The notes under the pieces are model-generated. The model saw only the letters and a program-made list of their open reading frames with translations. It did no database searches and was not told the origin of the DNA. 64,000 nucleotides of DNA from Dama dama (Eukaryota > Chordata > Mammalia > Artiodactyla > Cervidae): NCBI RefSeq assembly GCF_033118175.1, contig NC_083699.1:45481001-45545000 (forward strand). Reading direction: 5' to 3'. Each line of letters starts with the position of its first letter. The stretch's first letter is position 1. Below, piece after piece: positions 1 to 10,943 of the stretch. Position numbers and translations under genes: made by a program.

Positions 1-3000
1 CAAGTTCCAAGTCTGCAATTCCAGAAAAATAGCATAAGAGGGCCAGGTGCAGGAAGGTGGAAAGGCTCTTGTCTCACACACACACAAAAACATTGAAATT
101 CCTTTCACACCCTCCTACCTCCCACTCCTTAATGAGTCTCTTACCAACTCAGTCTCCTTGACTTTTCCAAGTTTTATAAAGAGTTACTTGGAGAACTCTT
201 GGAGACTGAATGTAAGGCACTTGTAAAACTTTATACAAGACACAGAGTTTCCTCTTGCTTTTCCATGTTTTATTCACACACCCTTTCCCACAACAAAATG
301 TGCTAGTCATTGTCCTGGCTCTCCACCCCTCCCTGCTCCTCTACCTCCTTCTCATTTGGTGCTCTCTCTACTGTAAAAATGACTGGTTCCAAGATCCTCC
401 AAAACACTGTTGGCTACTTGCCTTAACTGTTTTGATCTCCAAAGTTAATGTTTCTTCAGTCTTCTTTCTTATTTGACCTCCTTTCTTGACTGTTCAATGC
501 ATTCCAGACAAACACAGGACTTTCTTGCCTCTGTGTCTTTGCTCATACTGTCTTCCCCACGTCATCCCTTCTTCCTCACATGCTATCCATCCTCCAAAAC
601 TCAGCTCAAATGTCAACTCTGCATGAAACCTCTAAAAACTCCAGCTAGAAAGGTCTTCCCCTTCATCTGAGCCCCCAACATATTTCTAAACCTCCTTGTT
701 ATGACTCTCACCTGCCATGTAATATATGGAGGAACAAGATGGCATATTGGTAAACTGACAGGTGAACGGATTCATGGACATAAGGTGGGGGGGATGGCTG
801 GAAAATGCACGAACTGTCGAGTGGACAGGTAGCAACATTTCTTGGAGTTGAAACATCCTCACACCTGGGTGTCTATATCATGCTCATGTATTTACTTGTT
901 TCATCTTTTTTCTACAGCTTCTTTGTCTTGTCTATCTATCCACAGTCCATTTCTGATCTCAGAGAGAGGTACTGGGAATATTTAATTCAAGATAGGTTTT
1001 AAGTGCTGTGCAGTCAATATTTACAGATGACAAAGGACCAGATATATTTTGATTTGCCCCCAAACCTAAAGCCAGATGAATTTTTACTAGCGTTTAGAAG
1101 TAGATGTCAATATATTTCTCTACTCTGGTCATGTAATCATATTTCACTGTTTTTACTGAAGAAAAAAATACTCCAGTAAGCCTCTGTGATTTCTCTGATT
1201 TCTCTAAAGAAGGCTCTGGCTTCTCCGTCTCAAAGCACAACTCAACAAAATGTCATAGGACTTTCCAAAACTTTAGTCTGAAGTGTCCAGGAACACCTTT
1301 GATTCTGTCTTTGTATCCTAATGTAATTTCTCAGTGACCGTGGTTCAGTGGTCAACTCCCCTCCTTTAAAAATACCACTATCTGCCCCAAACCTCTGCAT
1401 CAGGAACTAAGGACACAAACTATGTGTCCATTATAAATAGAGCCAGTGACTACTCAAGGACGTTAAAAATCTGTCTTGTCATTTTCTCCTGGAAAGTCCA
1501 AAAGTAATAGGAAGAAAGTGGAAGAGAGTAGCCAGAGCCCAGGGGTATGGGGGAGGGGGTGTCTTTGCAAGAACTTGACCTGCTCTCTGGGTGCCCAGGC
1601 AGCAATTATGACTGGTCAGCCAACCTGAAACACATCCTGCTTTTATAAATTTCTAATTAATACCCCAAATGCCAGAAGTTTCTTTTCAAATTAAAAAAAT
1701 AAAAAAAGGAAGGAAGAAGAAAGGAAGAAGTCCAAATTGTGGAAAAACCCGGGAGCCGTGGCCCCACTTTCACTTGTGAAGCAGAGACAATGGTGAGAAA
1801 TCAATGGCAGAACTACAAGGCAGCTCTCAGACACTCTTGACCTTGTCACTTCCTGGGTAATTAAAAGGCACTACAGTTTCGTGTCACTGTCAGGGCCTGA
1901 ATGTAATCTCGATGGATAGATATATATGTTCTTAAAAGATTCTTTTTCTACAGGCTTGGTGAAGGGCCGGCCAAAGAAAAGGGGGGAAAGAAAAGCATTC
2001 TGTCCAGAGAGCAACATGAAAGGAGAAACTTAAATTTTTCAGCACAGTCTGCTCCTGATGTGGGAAAATGGCTCAGGCAAGAACGGATGGCTTATTCACT
2101 GCTAGTTTTTTCCTTCGTTTCCTCGACAGATATCTCTGTGTGTTGTGGGCAGTAGGGTACCCTTCTCAATGTGTGTTCTTCTTGATACCTTCAGAGCAAT
2201 AATGCAAGCCCTGGGGGCTCAGAGATATGTTGAATCATCACTTTGGGGTTCTCACAGGAGGGTATTTCCCTTCATTGGGACTCAGCTTCTCCAAATGAGA
2301 AGAGCTGGACTCAACCCTCTTTGGAGCATTTTCCAGGGCCGACATCCACTGAGGCCATGAGAAAGGTTTCTCTCCCCTGACCCCGCCAAGGGAACAGAGC
2401 ATCTCAGGATACTGGGAGAGCAAGAGTGAGCCTCCCCACCCATGCCTGGCAAACACCAGCTACCGAGACTGCTCAAAGCCACAGGGAGCCCTGAGTAAGG
2501 ACACTGGGAGAAAGTCATACTAGCCCACTGGTGAGGGAAGCTCTAAAAGTGCTTTGCCATCTCTGATGGTGCTTCGGTGAGTCTGTGTTCTTGCCCAAAG
2601 GTGGGGCCCCACTTAGAGGGCTGATCACAGTCTCTTTGTGCATTGACACAAGCAGTATCTCCATCATGGGCTCTGAGATCCCTGATGCAAGGCTTCCACT
2701 GATGAGCTCCGCATCCATTTCAGCTCCAGCTCCAAGCCAGGGCCAGTCTGCAGGAGGTATTCAGTGGATGCTTATTAGGCCAATACCTGAATTTAAAGGT
2801 ACAGTGAAAATGGGAGAAGGAAACTTGTTGGTGCCTCACTGAATCACATCCACATAAAGCTAGTTTTTATTTCAGCAGAACTATTGCCCTTACTAAGTTC
2901 TAAGTAACTCGTTCTCTACCTGGAGGACAAGAATCTGGTTTTATCACCTCTCTCTCTGCTTACTACAAACCAGTGACAGGATATACAAACCAGTAAAGTT

Positions 3001-4032
3001 CAAGGAATCAGTATATGATGTTGTCCACTGAGGTCTTCCTCTTTGGTGGGTCAACTCTGTCCCTTGGCATAGGGACTTATTATGTAATGACTGCCCTGGA
3101 AATCTTGCCACTGAGACCATGAAATGAGTGATAGTCTCTGCATGCTGCCTGAAGGTATTACCTACACATGGGTTCCAAATAGATGGCAAAACACTCTGGA
3201 GGTTCCATTGGCTGTCCCACCAAAGATGCCCCCTTTCACTCTTGAGATATCTGCAGTATAAACATCACAGTAAGTGTGAAAGGGAATTTACTTGTCTGGA
3301 GAAACAGTACAATTTAAATTACATATTATCATACTAGTACATTTATGACTCAGATGAAGCTTGTCTTGATGTTCTCTCCATTTGTTGAATAGATGCTATG
3401 TTTTCAGGCATTCTAGTTGAAACTAAAGAAAAGCTGGCTCCCAGACAACCTGTCTCCCTTTGCAAAGTACCCCCAGCCCCCTAGAAAGGAGGTCCCAGGT
3501 CAGTGTGATCCGTCCTGAAGTAGGGCAGGTTCTCCCCAGGTACAAAAAGATCCTTATTACTTTGACCTCTTGGCTCCTTTTTCTTCTGGCTGGCTTAAAT
3601 CCCTTCCCATTGGTTCTTACAGTGGCTTGAGGGGCATGAGGGACAGAATTAGCAGCCCATGGAAAACTAGGCACAGAAAAGCAAAGTTCTTTGCTCCAGT
3701 GAAATGAATAACAGTGGAAGGGAGACTAGACATACTGGGTATCAATAGCATCACTAGCAACGTGAGTCCTCAAAAAATTATGGGAAGAAACCAAAGGGAG
3801 AGATCCTTTAAGAAGAAAAGTAGAAGGAGAAGATAAAAAGTATCTCTTTTAAAAATAAAACACTAACCCTTTAAAGTCCCAAACCACTATTCCCTTCTTC
3901 TCTCAGACAGCATATAACCCCCAATTGCCTAACCTGTCTTTTGGTCTCATTTTTCTTGTGCCCCCACATCCTCCTCATACAAGCAAAACTAAATTTGATT
4001 TTATTTTGTTAAAGAAATAATATATATACTAC
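1..4032. other. Intergenic DNA, no gene seen
   Basis: Mostly unique or too decayed to classify. A stretch near 480-670 has the CTTTGCTCATACTG and CTCAAATGTC words of an old L2-type element. A purine-rich A/G tract lies at about 1690-1732. Around 1600-1680 there is TTTCTAATTAATACC, a homeodomain-like word in unique DNA, and TGTGGGAA (RBPJ-like) occurs at 2059-2066. Frames of 60-90 residues here have no recognisable protein features. Confidence 0.6.
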
Positions 4033-4236
4033 ATGTAGTTCAGTCAGTAAAGAATCTGCCCCCAATGCAGGAGATTGGGGTTTGATCCCTGGGTTGAGAA
4101 GATCCTCTGGAGAGGAAAATGGCAACCCACTCTAGTATTCTTGCCTGGAAAAATTCCATGGACAGAGGAGTCTGGCAGGCTATAGTCCATGGGGTTGCAA
4201 GAGTTGGACTTGATTCAGCAACTAAACCACCACCAT
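4033..4236 (+). mobile_element. Bov-tA SINE
   Basis: tRNA-Glu-type head (GTTCAGTCAGTAAAGAATC, then GGTTTGATCCCTGGG as the B-box equivalent) followed by the standard body CAACCCACTCTAGTATTC and tail GTTGCAAGAGTTGGACTTGA. About 20% diverged from fresh copies and not a functional tRNA. Confidence 0.9.
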
Positions 4237-4446
4237 GTGTATAAAACAGATAACTAATGAGAACCAACTGCAGAGCCCAGGGAACTCTCCGCAGTGCTCT
4301 GTGGTGACCCAAAGGGGAAGGAAGTCCAGAAGGGAGGGGATATGTGTACGCATGTGGCTGATTCTACCATACAGCAGCAATTGCTATATAGGAGAAACTA
4401 ACACAACATTGTAAAGCAACTATACTCCCCTTAAAAATAAATAAAA
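4237..4446 (+). mobile_element. Ruminant L1 3' end fragment
   Basis: Starts at TGTATAAAACAGATAACTA and ends with AACTAACACAACATTGTAAAG, CAACTATACTCC and an A-rich tail. This is the 3' untranslated end seen in many ruminant LINE-1 copies. It is 5'-truncated with no coding part. Confidence 0.8.
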
Positions 4447-4487
4447 TACTAAAGCTAGTGACTGCAAAGCAACTTTCTGTACCAGGG

Positions 4488-4690
4488 CTCTTCAATAGAA
4501 CATCCGATAGAATTTTGATGATAGAATATCACCTGTGTTACCAAATATGGTAGCCCCATGTGGCTATGGAGCACTTGAAGTGTGGGTAATGCAACTGATA
4601 AACTGTTTTACATTTTATTGCATTTAATTGAGCACATTTAAATAGCCATCTGTGTCTGGTAGCTACCACGTTGGATGGTACAACTCTATA
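4488..4690. mobile_element. MER3-like hAT-Charlie remnant
   Basis: Contains the paired words GGTAGCCCCATGTGGCTAT and TGGTAGCTACCACGTTGGA, which form the inverted termini of a short non-autonomous DNA transposon, with GAGCACTTGAAGTGTGG between. An old fossil with no coding capacity. Confidence 0.65.
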
Positions 4691-4810
4691 TCCATCTCCA
4701 TCATCCAAAAATATTGCAAAACGTCAAGTATTTGGGGACTGGTAAAGCCTTGAAACACCTGAGTAAGACAATAAACACCAACTGAAAGGAGGAAGAGGCT
4801 TCTTAACTTG

Positions 4811-4878
4811 GTGTGTACCTGGGACTGTATTTTCAAAGCACTCTTTCTGGGTGTGTACTGGGACTGTATTTTCAAAGT
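4811..4878. repeat. Local tandem duplication (about 40 bp)
   Basis: GTGTGTACCTGGGACTGTAT followed by TTTCAAAG is repeated 40 bp later as GTGTGTACTGGGACTGTAT with the same TTTCAAAG. It is two copies of one segment with small differences. Confidence 0.85.
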
Positions 4879-5066
4879 CCAGTAGGGCTTGACCAGAGCT
4901 GGTGATGGAGTCCACCCAGAGACAGCCACAGTGGCATACCCCCACCAGGAGGCCTCGTCTCCCTCCTGTGACCCCTGACAAGCCCAGGCCCACCTCCTCA
5001 GCCCCAGCCATCCCAGCACTGACAATGACGCATGGTTGTCAGACGTGCAGTAGGAACTCCACTGAA

Positions 5067-5182
5067 CTATGAGCTCCCAGAGAGCAGTGACGGGGTCTCC
5101 CCATCAGATACCTCCCTCCAGCTCGCAGCCCAGTGCCTATCACAGCAGATACTCAAAAGAGGATTGTTTTGAATGGAATTCT
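5067..5182 (+). mobile_element. L2 3' end remnant
   Basis: Shows TGAGCTCCCAGAGAGCAGTG and CCCAGTGCCTATCACAGCAG followed by CAAAAGAGGATTG. This is the order of words in the 3' end of mammalian L2. Strongly diverged. Confidence 0.65.
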
Positions 5183-5221
5183 CCATATTGAATTTATAGG
5201 TTGTTATTGCAAGATAGGTTA

Positions 5222-5600
5222 TGGATGAAATGCTTGTGTTCCCCAGAATTCACATGTTGATGCTGTAATCTTCACGATGGTGGTATTTGGAAGTAGGGCA
5301 TTGGAGGTGATTAGGTTTAGATGAGGTCATGAGAGTAAGGCACCCATGATAGGATCTGTGTCCTTATAAACAGAGGAGACCAGAGTCCTCTCTCTCTACC
5401 TTGTGAAGATACAGCAAGAATGAAGCAGCCTGTAAGCCAGGAAGAGGGTTCTCACCAGACACAAATCAGCTAGCACTTTGACCTTGGGATTCTCGGTCTT
5501 CAGAACTCGGTCTTCAGAACTGTGAGAAATAAATATTTATCAGGTAAGCCACCGGGCCTATAATAGTTTGTTGTATCAGCCAGATCAGACTAAGACAGGG
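5222..5600 (+). mobile_element. MLT1-type LTR (ERVL-MaLR), solo
   Basis: Runs from TGAAATGCTTGTGTTCCCC through GGTGATTAGGTTTAGATGAGG and CAGAACTGTGAGAAATAAATA to CAGACTAAGACA, the order of an MLT1 long terminal repeat with its poly(A) signal. A 14-bp unit (TCGGTCTTCAGAAC) is tandemly doubled near 5491-5520. No internal retroviral sequence adjoins it. Confidence 0.8.
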
Positions 5601-7533
5601 TCTTTGGGAAAAGCAGTTTTGATATGCATTTTTCACATGCACTCATTAAAAATAAAAACAAAACCAATCAAAGTAAAAAAGACATTTTACCCAGCACCTC
5701 CCATGGAGACTACGGAGCCAAGAAAGAGCCATTCCATGCTCTGAAGAGAACTCAGTCCAGAGGGAGAAATGAACCAAGTACAGAAGTGATTATTGCAGGC
5801 ATACAGGAATTGGTATAATTTGAATGATGCAGATGGAGCCCTTGGAGACTTCAGAAGCAAGAGGGCTAGATTACCGCTAAAACTGGAGGAAGGTGAGACA
5901 GAAGAGGAGAGCTCCCTGGAGGAAGTGGCATTGGAGCCAGGTCTGGGGGATGAGATGGATGAGTTTGTGCATAAAGAAGATTGGGATGACCAAGACAAGA
6001 CAGGAAGTGAGGGGAGGGAGAGGGAAACTTAAGGAGCTAGCAAATAGAGGAGTCTTCTATGAGGCTGGAAAGAAACTCTACTCTGGCAGAAGCAGTGTTG
6101 GTAAGGAGTCCCTAATCCCCAAGGCTCCTTGGAGCTCAGGTTAAAAACCATAAGGAACTGGGGTAGTTTATATTCCTAGCTTCTAGGCTCACCTCCACTG
6201 GAACGGAGCTCCCAGTGTCAAGCCCCACGCTTTTCACAAGGAGTGAGAGTGGACAGCTGAACAACCAGTGTGGCCTCCCATGTGGCCGTGGGAAGGGGTG
6301 GCTTATCTGCTCCCCCTCACCTTCTTCCACCCGCTGTGAAATCCACATCAGCTGGAGATACCCAAGCGACTCATTCCATCTGCTCTAGGAAGGGCTGGTG
6401 GGAAAGCCTGGGGATGAGAGAGGGCAGCTCAGCCTATGGGCGTGACTGGGGCAGCCTGGGGTGGGGGACGGGAAGGAGCCCACTGCAAAGGCATGCTCAG
6501 CCAGTCCTGGGAACAGCTGCCCAGCTAGGAGACTCCCAGCTTCCCAGTCCCTCTCAAATCACTCATTTTTGCAGGCTAGTTGCTAATGATGTAATTAAGT
6601 TCATCAGAAAACCATCTGTTCTAAATGACAGACACAGTGAATATGCTCTAAGGGAAGCCCTACCAGAGTCAGGGGACTTGGATGACTCAACAAGCAGGAC
6701 CCTTGATGTCCCCAAGGGCCAGGCAACTCCTCCTCCAGACCTTATTCCTCTCTAGATGGGAAGTGACCTCAGCCAAGACCCCAGGACAGGCATGTCCCCA
6801 TCTGTGTGGCTCTCCGCAAGTCCCAGGGCCTGCTGCCACTCACCACTTTTGCCTGCATGAGCTCCCCACAGCTCCTGGAGACCTGGCAGATCATACACTC
6901 GTGAGTAAATATGAGAGAAGCAGCTGGTTTGTTCAGGCATAGTGTCTTATTTCCTCCAAAAGCAGGGCTGGAAACAAAGGTTTCCATACAGGTATTCACA
7001 TGGGTAATGGTCCGGGTGAGAGTGAGAGGCAGAAGGAAGGCCCAGTTTTAAGGGAAACAGGGAAGAGATGAGAGCCAATCCAAGGATGTATGACTGAGGG
7101 AGTTTTCATCAGGGAACTGGGTGCTCTGTTCCTTGGAAACTCTTACAGGGCTTTGTGAAAAGCATCCTGGTACTGTTCACCTGAGAGTCGACAGGAAGAC
7201 ACATTTACCTGTAGCTTCCTCTCTGTTATCAGTCAAAGGCGGTCCCATGCAGTTCCAGGGTACACGTTGGTTAGTGCCCAGGCCACACAGCGGAAATCCC
7301 AAAACAGGAAGTAAGAGATACATGGGGTGGTCCCCAAGAAGCTAGTGAAAGTTTGTGCATACCTGGGTGCTATGCCATAGCTGTGGTAAGAGGGGCAGGA
7401 TGGCAGGGGCGGGGGACGGGGGGTGGACAGTCTCTGGAAAGCCTGGAAGGGTTGTGTCTACTTCTATCATGTCTCTCCCTGGAGTCCAAGGCACAGGCTA
7501 AACCCACTTGAGGCCTGCTCTTTGCTAAGATGC
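5601..7533. other. Intergenic DNA, no gene seen
   Basis: No repeat family is recognised with confidence. A purine-rich part (5870-6050) reads as an acidic frame of 79 residues, but it has no known domain, no splice context and no support as a gene. A 161-residue frame at 6270-6755 is equally featureless. Confidence 0.5.
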
Positions 7534-7535
7534 TA

Positions 7536-8006
7536 TATTAGTTTCCTGTCTCTGCTGTAATGAATCACCAAAAATGTATTATCTGACAGACTGGAGCTCA
7601 GGAGTCCAAAATGGACCTCACAAGGCTAAAAATCAAGGGGTTTTCCTTTCTAGAAACTCTAATGTAGATAATCTCTTTTCTTACTTCTTCCAGCTTCTAG
7701 AAGGTACTTGCATTTTTTGGTTTGTGGCCCCCTTGTCCACCTTTGAAGTCAGTAATGACAAGGCGAGCCTTCTTCACATCCCATCTTTCTGACACTGACT
7801 CTCCTGCCTCCCTCTTCCACATTATAAGGATCCTGGTGATTACAGTGGGCCTGCCAGGACAAGTCACAACAATTTCTACATCTCAAGGTCAGCTAGTTAG
7901 CAACCTTATTTCCATCTGTAACCTTAATTCCTCTTTGATACGAAACAACAAAAGGTTCTAAAAGTCTTCAATTTCTTTGGGGGACCATTTTTCTGCCTAC
8001 CATAGA
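7536..8006 (-). mobile_element. MLT1-type LTR, minus strand, diverged
   Basis: Begins TATTAGTTTCCTGTCTCTGC and carries CTTCCAGCTTCTAGAAG, CACATTATAAGGATCC and a closing GGGGGACCATTTTTC, the reverse-complement order of an MLT1 LTR. No retroviral coding sequence is attached. Confidence 0.65.
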
Positions 8007-8269
8007 TACTGTTCCACTTCTTTTTCAAAAGAAGAGCTTGTGGCATTTATGAAGTTAACTGGGTAAGACTTTCTGCCTGGTCCTTAGAACCAGGAGGGGA
8101 GAACCTGCCTGTCACTGAAGCTGTCCCTGGAATCCCACTTCTTCCTGGCACAGCAACCTGCTTTGACAAGGACAACTAAGTCCAATAGAGCCAGATAATC
8201 CAGGGGAGACTGATAATCCAGGGGCTCCAGGCAGGTCTGAGCGTCATGGAAAGGGCCTGGACTCAGAGA

Positions 8270-8770
8270 CAAATTAACTGAGCTCCAGTCCCAAGTTAGT
8301 AGTTAGATAGCAGTGGGACCTAAAGCAGGCTGCTCAACCTTTCCAAGCCTCCATATCCTTGTGTGCGGAGCTGGGCTAACTTCTGGGGGGCTGTCAGGAT
8401 TAGAGATTCCCTTTTTCAACCTCCATGAAATATCTACTGAAGAATTACTTCAATAGATATGTGACTACCGCTCTTCTAGGTCCTGGACTACAGAGGAACA
8501 AGCCCAAATCCTGACCCTCATCAAACTTACATTCTAGTTGGCTATAACATGTGCTAAGTCCCTAGAGAGTGCCTGGAACATAGTAGATGTTCAATAAACT
8601 GAAGACGTCATTAAGGTTTTTCAGGTCTGTAAGTCTTAAGGGAACAATACTGCTCTTTGGTTATTTACCATTGGTTATTTACTGATGTATAATATACAAA
8701 ATATTAACATAACCATGATGTCATTTGATCCTCAAAACAATAACCCAGAGAGGTAAATCAGGCAGCAGCC
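8270..8770. mobile_element. MIR and L2 fragments
   Basis: A MIR (+) at about 8270-8400 has CTGCTCAACCTTTCCAAGCC. Minus-strand L2 follows at about 8440-8545 (GTCCTGGACTACAGAGGAAC, CTTACATTCTAG), then GTGCCTGGAACATAGTAGA with TTCAATAAACTG at about 8568-8600, and a minus-strand MIR end near 8690-8765. All are short ancient pieces. Confidence 0.6.
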
Positions 8771-10451
8771 AACTCCACAGTCTTTTCTACATCCTCAGTC
8801 ACACCCGTGCCAGGCATGCATAGGAGGCCACCTCCTACCCATACTTTCATTAGGCAAGATTTGGGGAGTGGGAAACCAAAATCTAAAATACTAGAACGGC
8901 TCTTCTCTAGAGCTGCAGTCATATATACAGCCATTTTCTCAGCTGACATAGATGTTTTAACCATATTTGGGTGCGGGTGGGGGTGCACCTCTCTTTTTGC
9001 ATTAAGCTTAGGCTGCCTTCCTTTAGCAAGCAAGTTTTTTTGTCTCTCTCTCCCACAGAGCTGAGAACTCATCACCTAGGGGCAGCAAGGCCTTGTGAAG
9101 TGCTTTGCAATTATTCAGTAGCCTGCAGGAAGCATTTGCTAAATCTCCCTCCCAGCTCCAGGTCTCTTGGTGAAGGAGAATCTAGAGAGATTCCTTGCTA
9201 GAAGCCTCAAGTGACTACCCTAGGCATGACCATACCTCACTAAATCTCTATTATTACACTCACATTGGCAGGTGTGAGCTTCAGCTGCCTGGCTGGGACG
9301 CCCAGGTGACTCGGGCTAGCCCCCCATCAGTGGAGTAAGTGTGAGCTGATTTTTCCCGCATCCGCCTTCCAGTTCCTGGAAAGCGACCTCCAACCTCATC
9401 AGCCTGAGGGGCTGAGGCGGCATGGCCTGATGCACAAGGCATAGGGTGGTTGTCCCCGGAGTCCCCGCTTATCTGGCGCGTGCCTCGGCCTCCCGCCCTT
9501 TCCCACATTCTGCTTCCTCCACCACCGGGGCTTCCTCCTTCACTCATCAGATCTCCCAGGCTCAGCGGGCAATATGCCATAATTCTTAGGAAGAAAGAAA
9601 ACATTTTAGGGTTTGACAAGCCCAACATTTGCATGTCTGTTTTAAGAGAAAGACCCATCTGGGGGGATTAAGCCTTTTTTTCCCCTCCCTTCCTATCCAA
9701 CCTAAAGTAGGAAAACATTCTTGACATAGTTGCCTGAAAAAAGATTTCTAAAGAGAAAAATACCGCCCATACTCTGTGATTTCAGTGTCTTGGTGTGAAA
9801 AGCAGCTGAAAGGAAGGGGGTGGGGTGGAGAACAGAAGAGAGAAAAAAAAAGAATCTCTTAGTCAAATCGCTTGTTAGTCTTAATGTGGGCAATGTGTAG
9901 TCTCTAGTCTCAGGAAATATACACGTTGGTGTATGTTTCATTCTTAGGTATCGTCTCTTCACTGAAGAGCCGAGGCTGCACTCCCCTCTGCCAAGGGGCT
10001 GGGCTCGGGACCAGAGCTGGGAGAAAGGGTGAAACCCAGGGCCCAGACACGGAGGAGCTAGCAGAAGTGGGAGGGGCAGGGGCACTCTCAGGAGAGTCTT
10101 ACACGGGGACTTAGGTCACTCAGATGGTAAAAGGCTCTGAAATGAAGAGAAAAAAGATAAAGCTCACTTCATACTTGGGACATACTCAGGGATGTGTCTC
10201 CCTCTTGGAGAGGTGGTCCCTGGCCTACTCTGAACATACAAAGTGAAATTGTGGAGGGATTCCTAGAAGAAAGCCAAGCAGAGTGACTCATCCTAAAATT
10301 ATTACAGATGTTAGCTGAAGATGATTTCCACAAAGGCCAGCTCCTCTCTGCCATGTTGGGAAGCTGATGAACTTAGAAGTAACAAGGTCCCTTGGATGTG
10401 ATGGACTTTGCTACCATTGTCCCAAGGAAGATGGAGTTGTGCTTAAGAGAG
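8771..10451. other. Intergenic DNA with a moderately CpG-rich block
   Basis: No gene is recognised. The segment 9280-9560 is richer in CpG than its surroundings and free of recognisable repeats, with TTCCCACA (RBPJ-like on the minus strand) at 9500-9507. It could be a weak regulatory island. The 125- and 127-residue frames here overlap low-complexity sequence and show no domain. Confidence 0.45.
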
Positions 10452-10838
10452 TGATAGGGAAGGACCCACTGTATAGCGCAGGGAACTCTACTCAAAATTC
10501 TATAATAACCTACATGAGAAAAGGATCTGAAGATATATATATATATGACTCACTTTGCTGTACATCTGAAACTAACACAACATACTAAATCAACTGTGTG
10601 TGTGTGTGTTCAGTCGCTCAGTCATGTCTAACTCTTTGTGGCCCCATAGACTGTACTGCCAGGCTCCTCTGTCCATGGGATTCCTCAGTCAAGAATACTG
10701 GAGTGGGTTGCCATGCCCTCCTCCAGGGGATCTTCCTGACCCAGGGATCGAACCTGCATTTCCTGCTGTGCTTGCATTGGCAGGTGGATTCTTTACCACT
10801 GTGCTACCTGGGAATCAACTATACTCCAATAAAAATGT
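10452..10838 (+). mobile_element. Ruminant L1 3' end split by a SINE (10452-10595 and 10813-10838)
   Basis: The left part has GACCCACTGTATAGCGCAGG, an (AT)n run and ACATCTGAAACTAACACAAC. The right part resumes with AATCAACTATACTCC and AATAAAAAT. The two halves join to the same 3' end found at 4237 and 36959, so the interrupting SINE is younger. Confidence 0.85.
10596..10812 (-). mobile_element. Bov-tA SINE nested in L1
   Basis: Reverse complement of Bov-tA, preceded by a (GT)n tract that is the SINE's (CA)n-like tail. It is flanked by AATCAACT at 10588-10595 and 10813-10820, an exact 8-bp target-site duplication. Confidence 0.92.
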
Positions 10839-10943
10839 TTAGAAGGGAAAGAAAGAAAGTGATTGGGGACTGAGCAGTTGGTCCAGGGAGATGTAACACA
10901 ATCCAATTTAAAAATTTTAATGGCAAAGGAAGTGTAGCATTGC

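Noticed and set aside
5793..6032. Acidic 79-residue frame
   Set aside because: Produced by a purine-rich stretch; resembles no family I know and lies in intergenic sequence.
6270..6755. 161-residue frame
   Set aside because: No recognisable domain, composition like its surroundings, and no sign of exon borders.
5222..8006. An endogenous retrovirus with paired LTRs
   Set aside because: The two MLT1-type LTRs at 5222 and 7536 are in opposite orientation, and no retroviral coding sequence lies between them. They are two independent solo LTRs.
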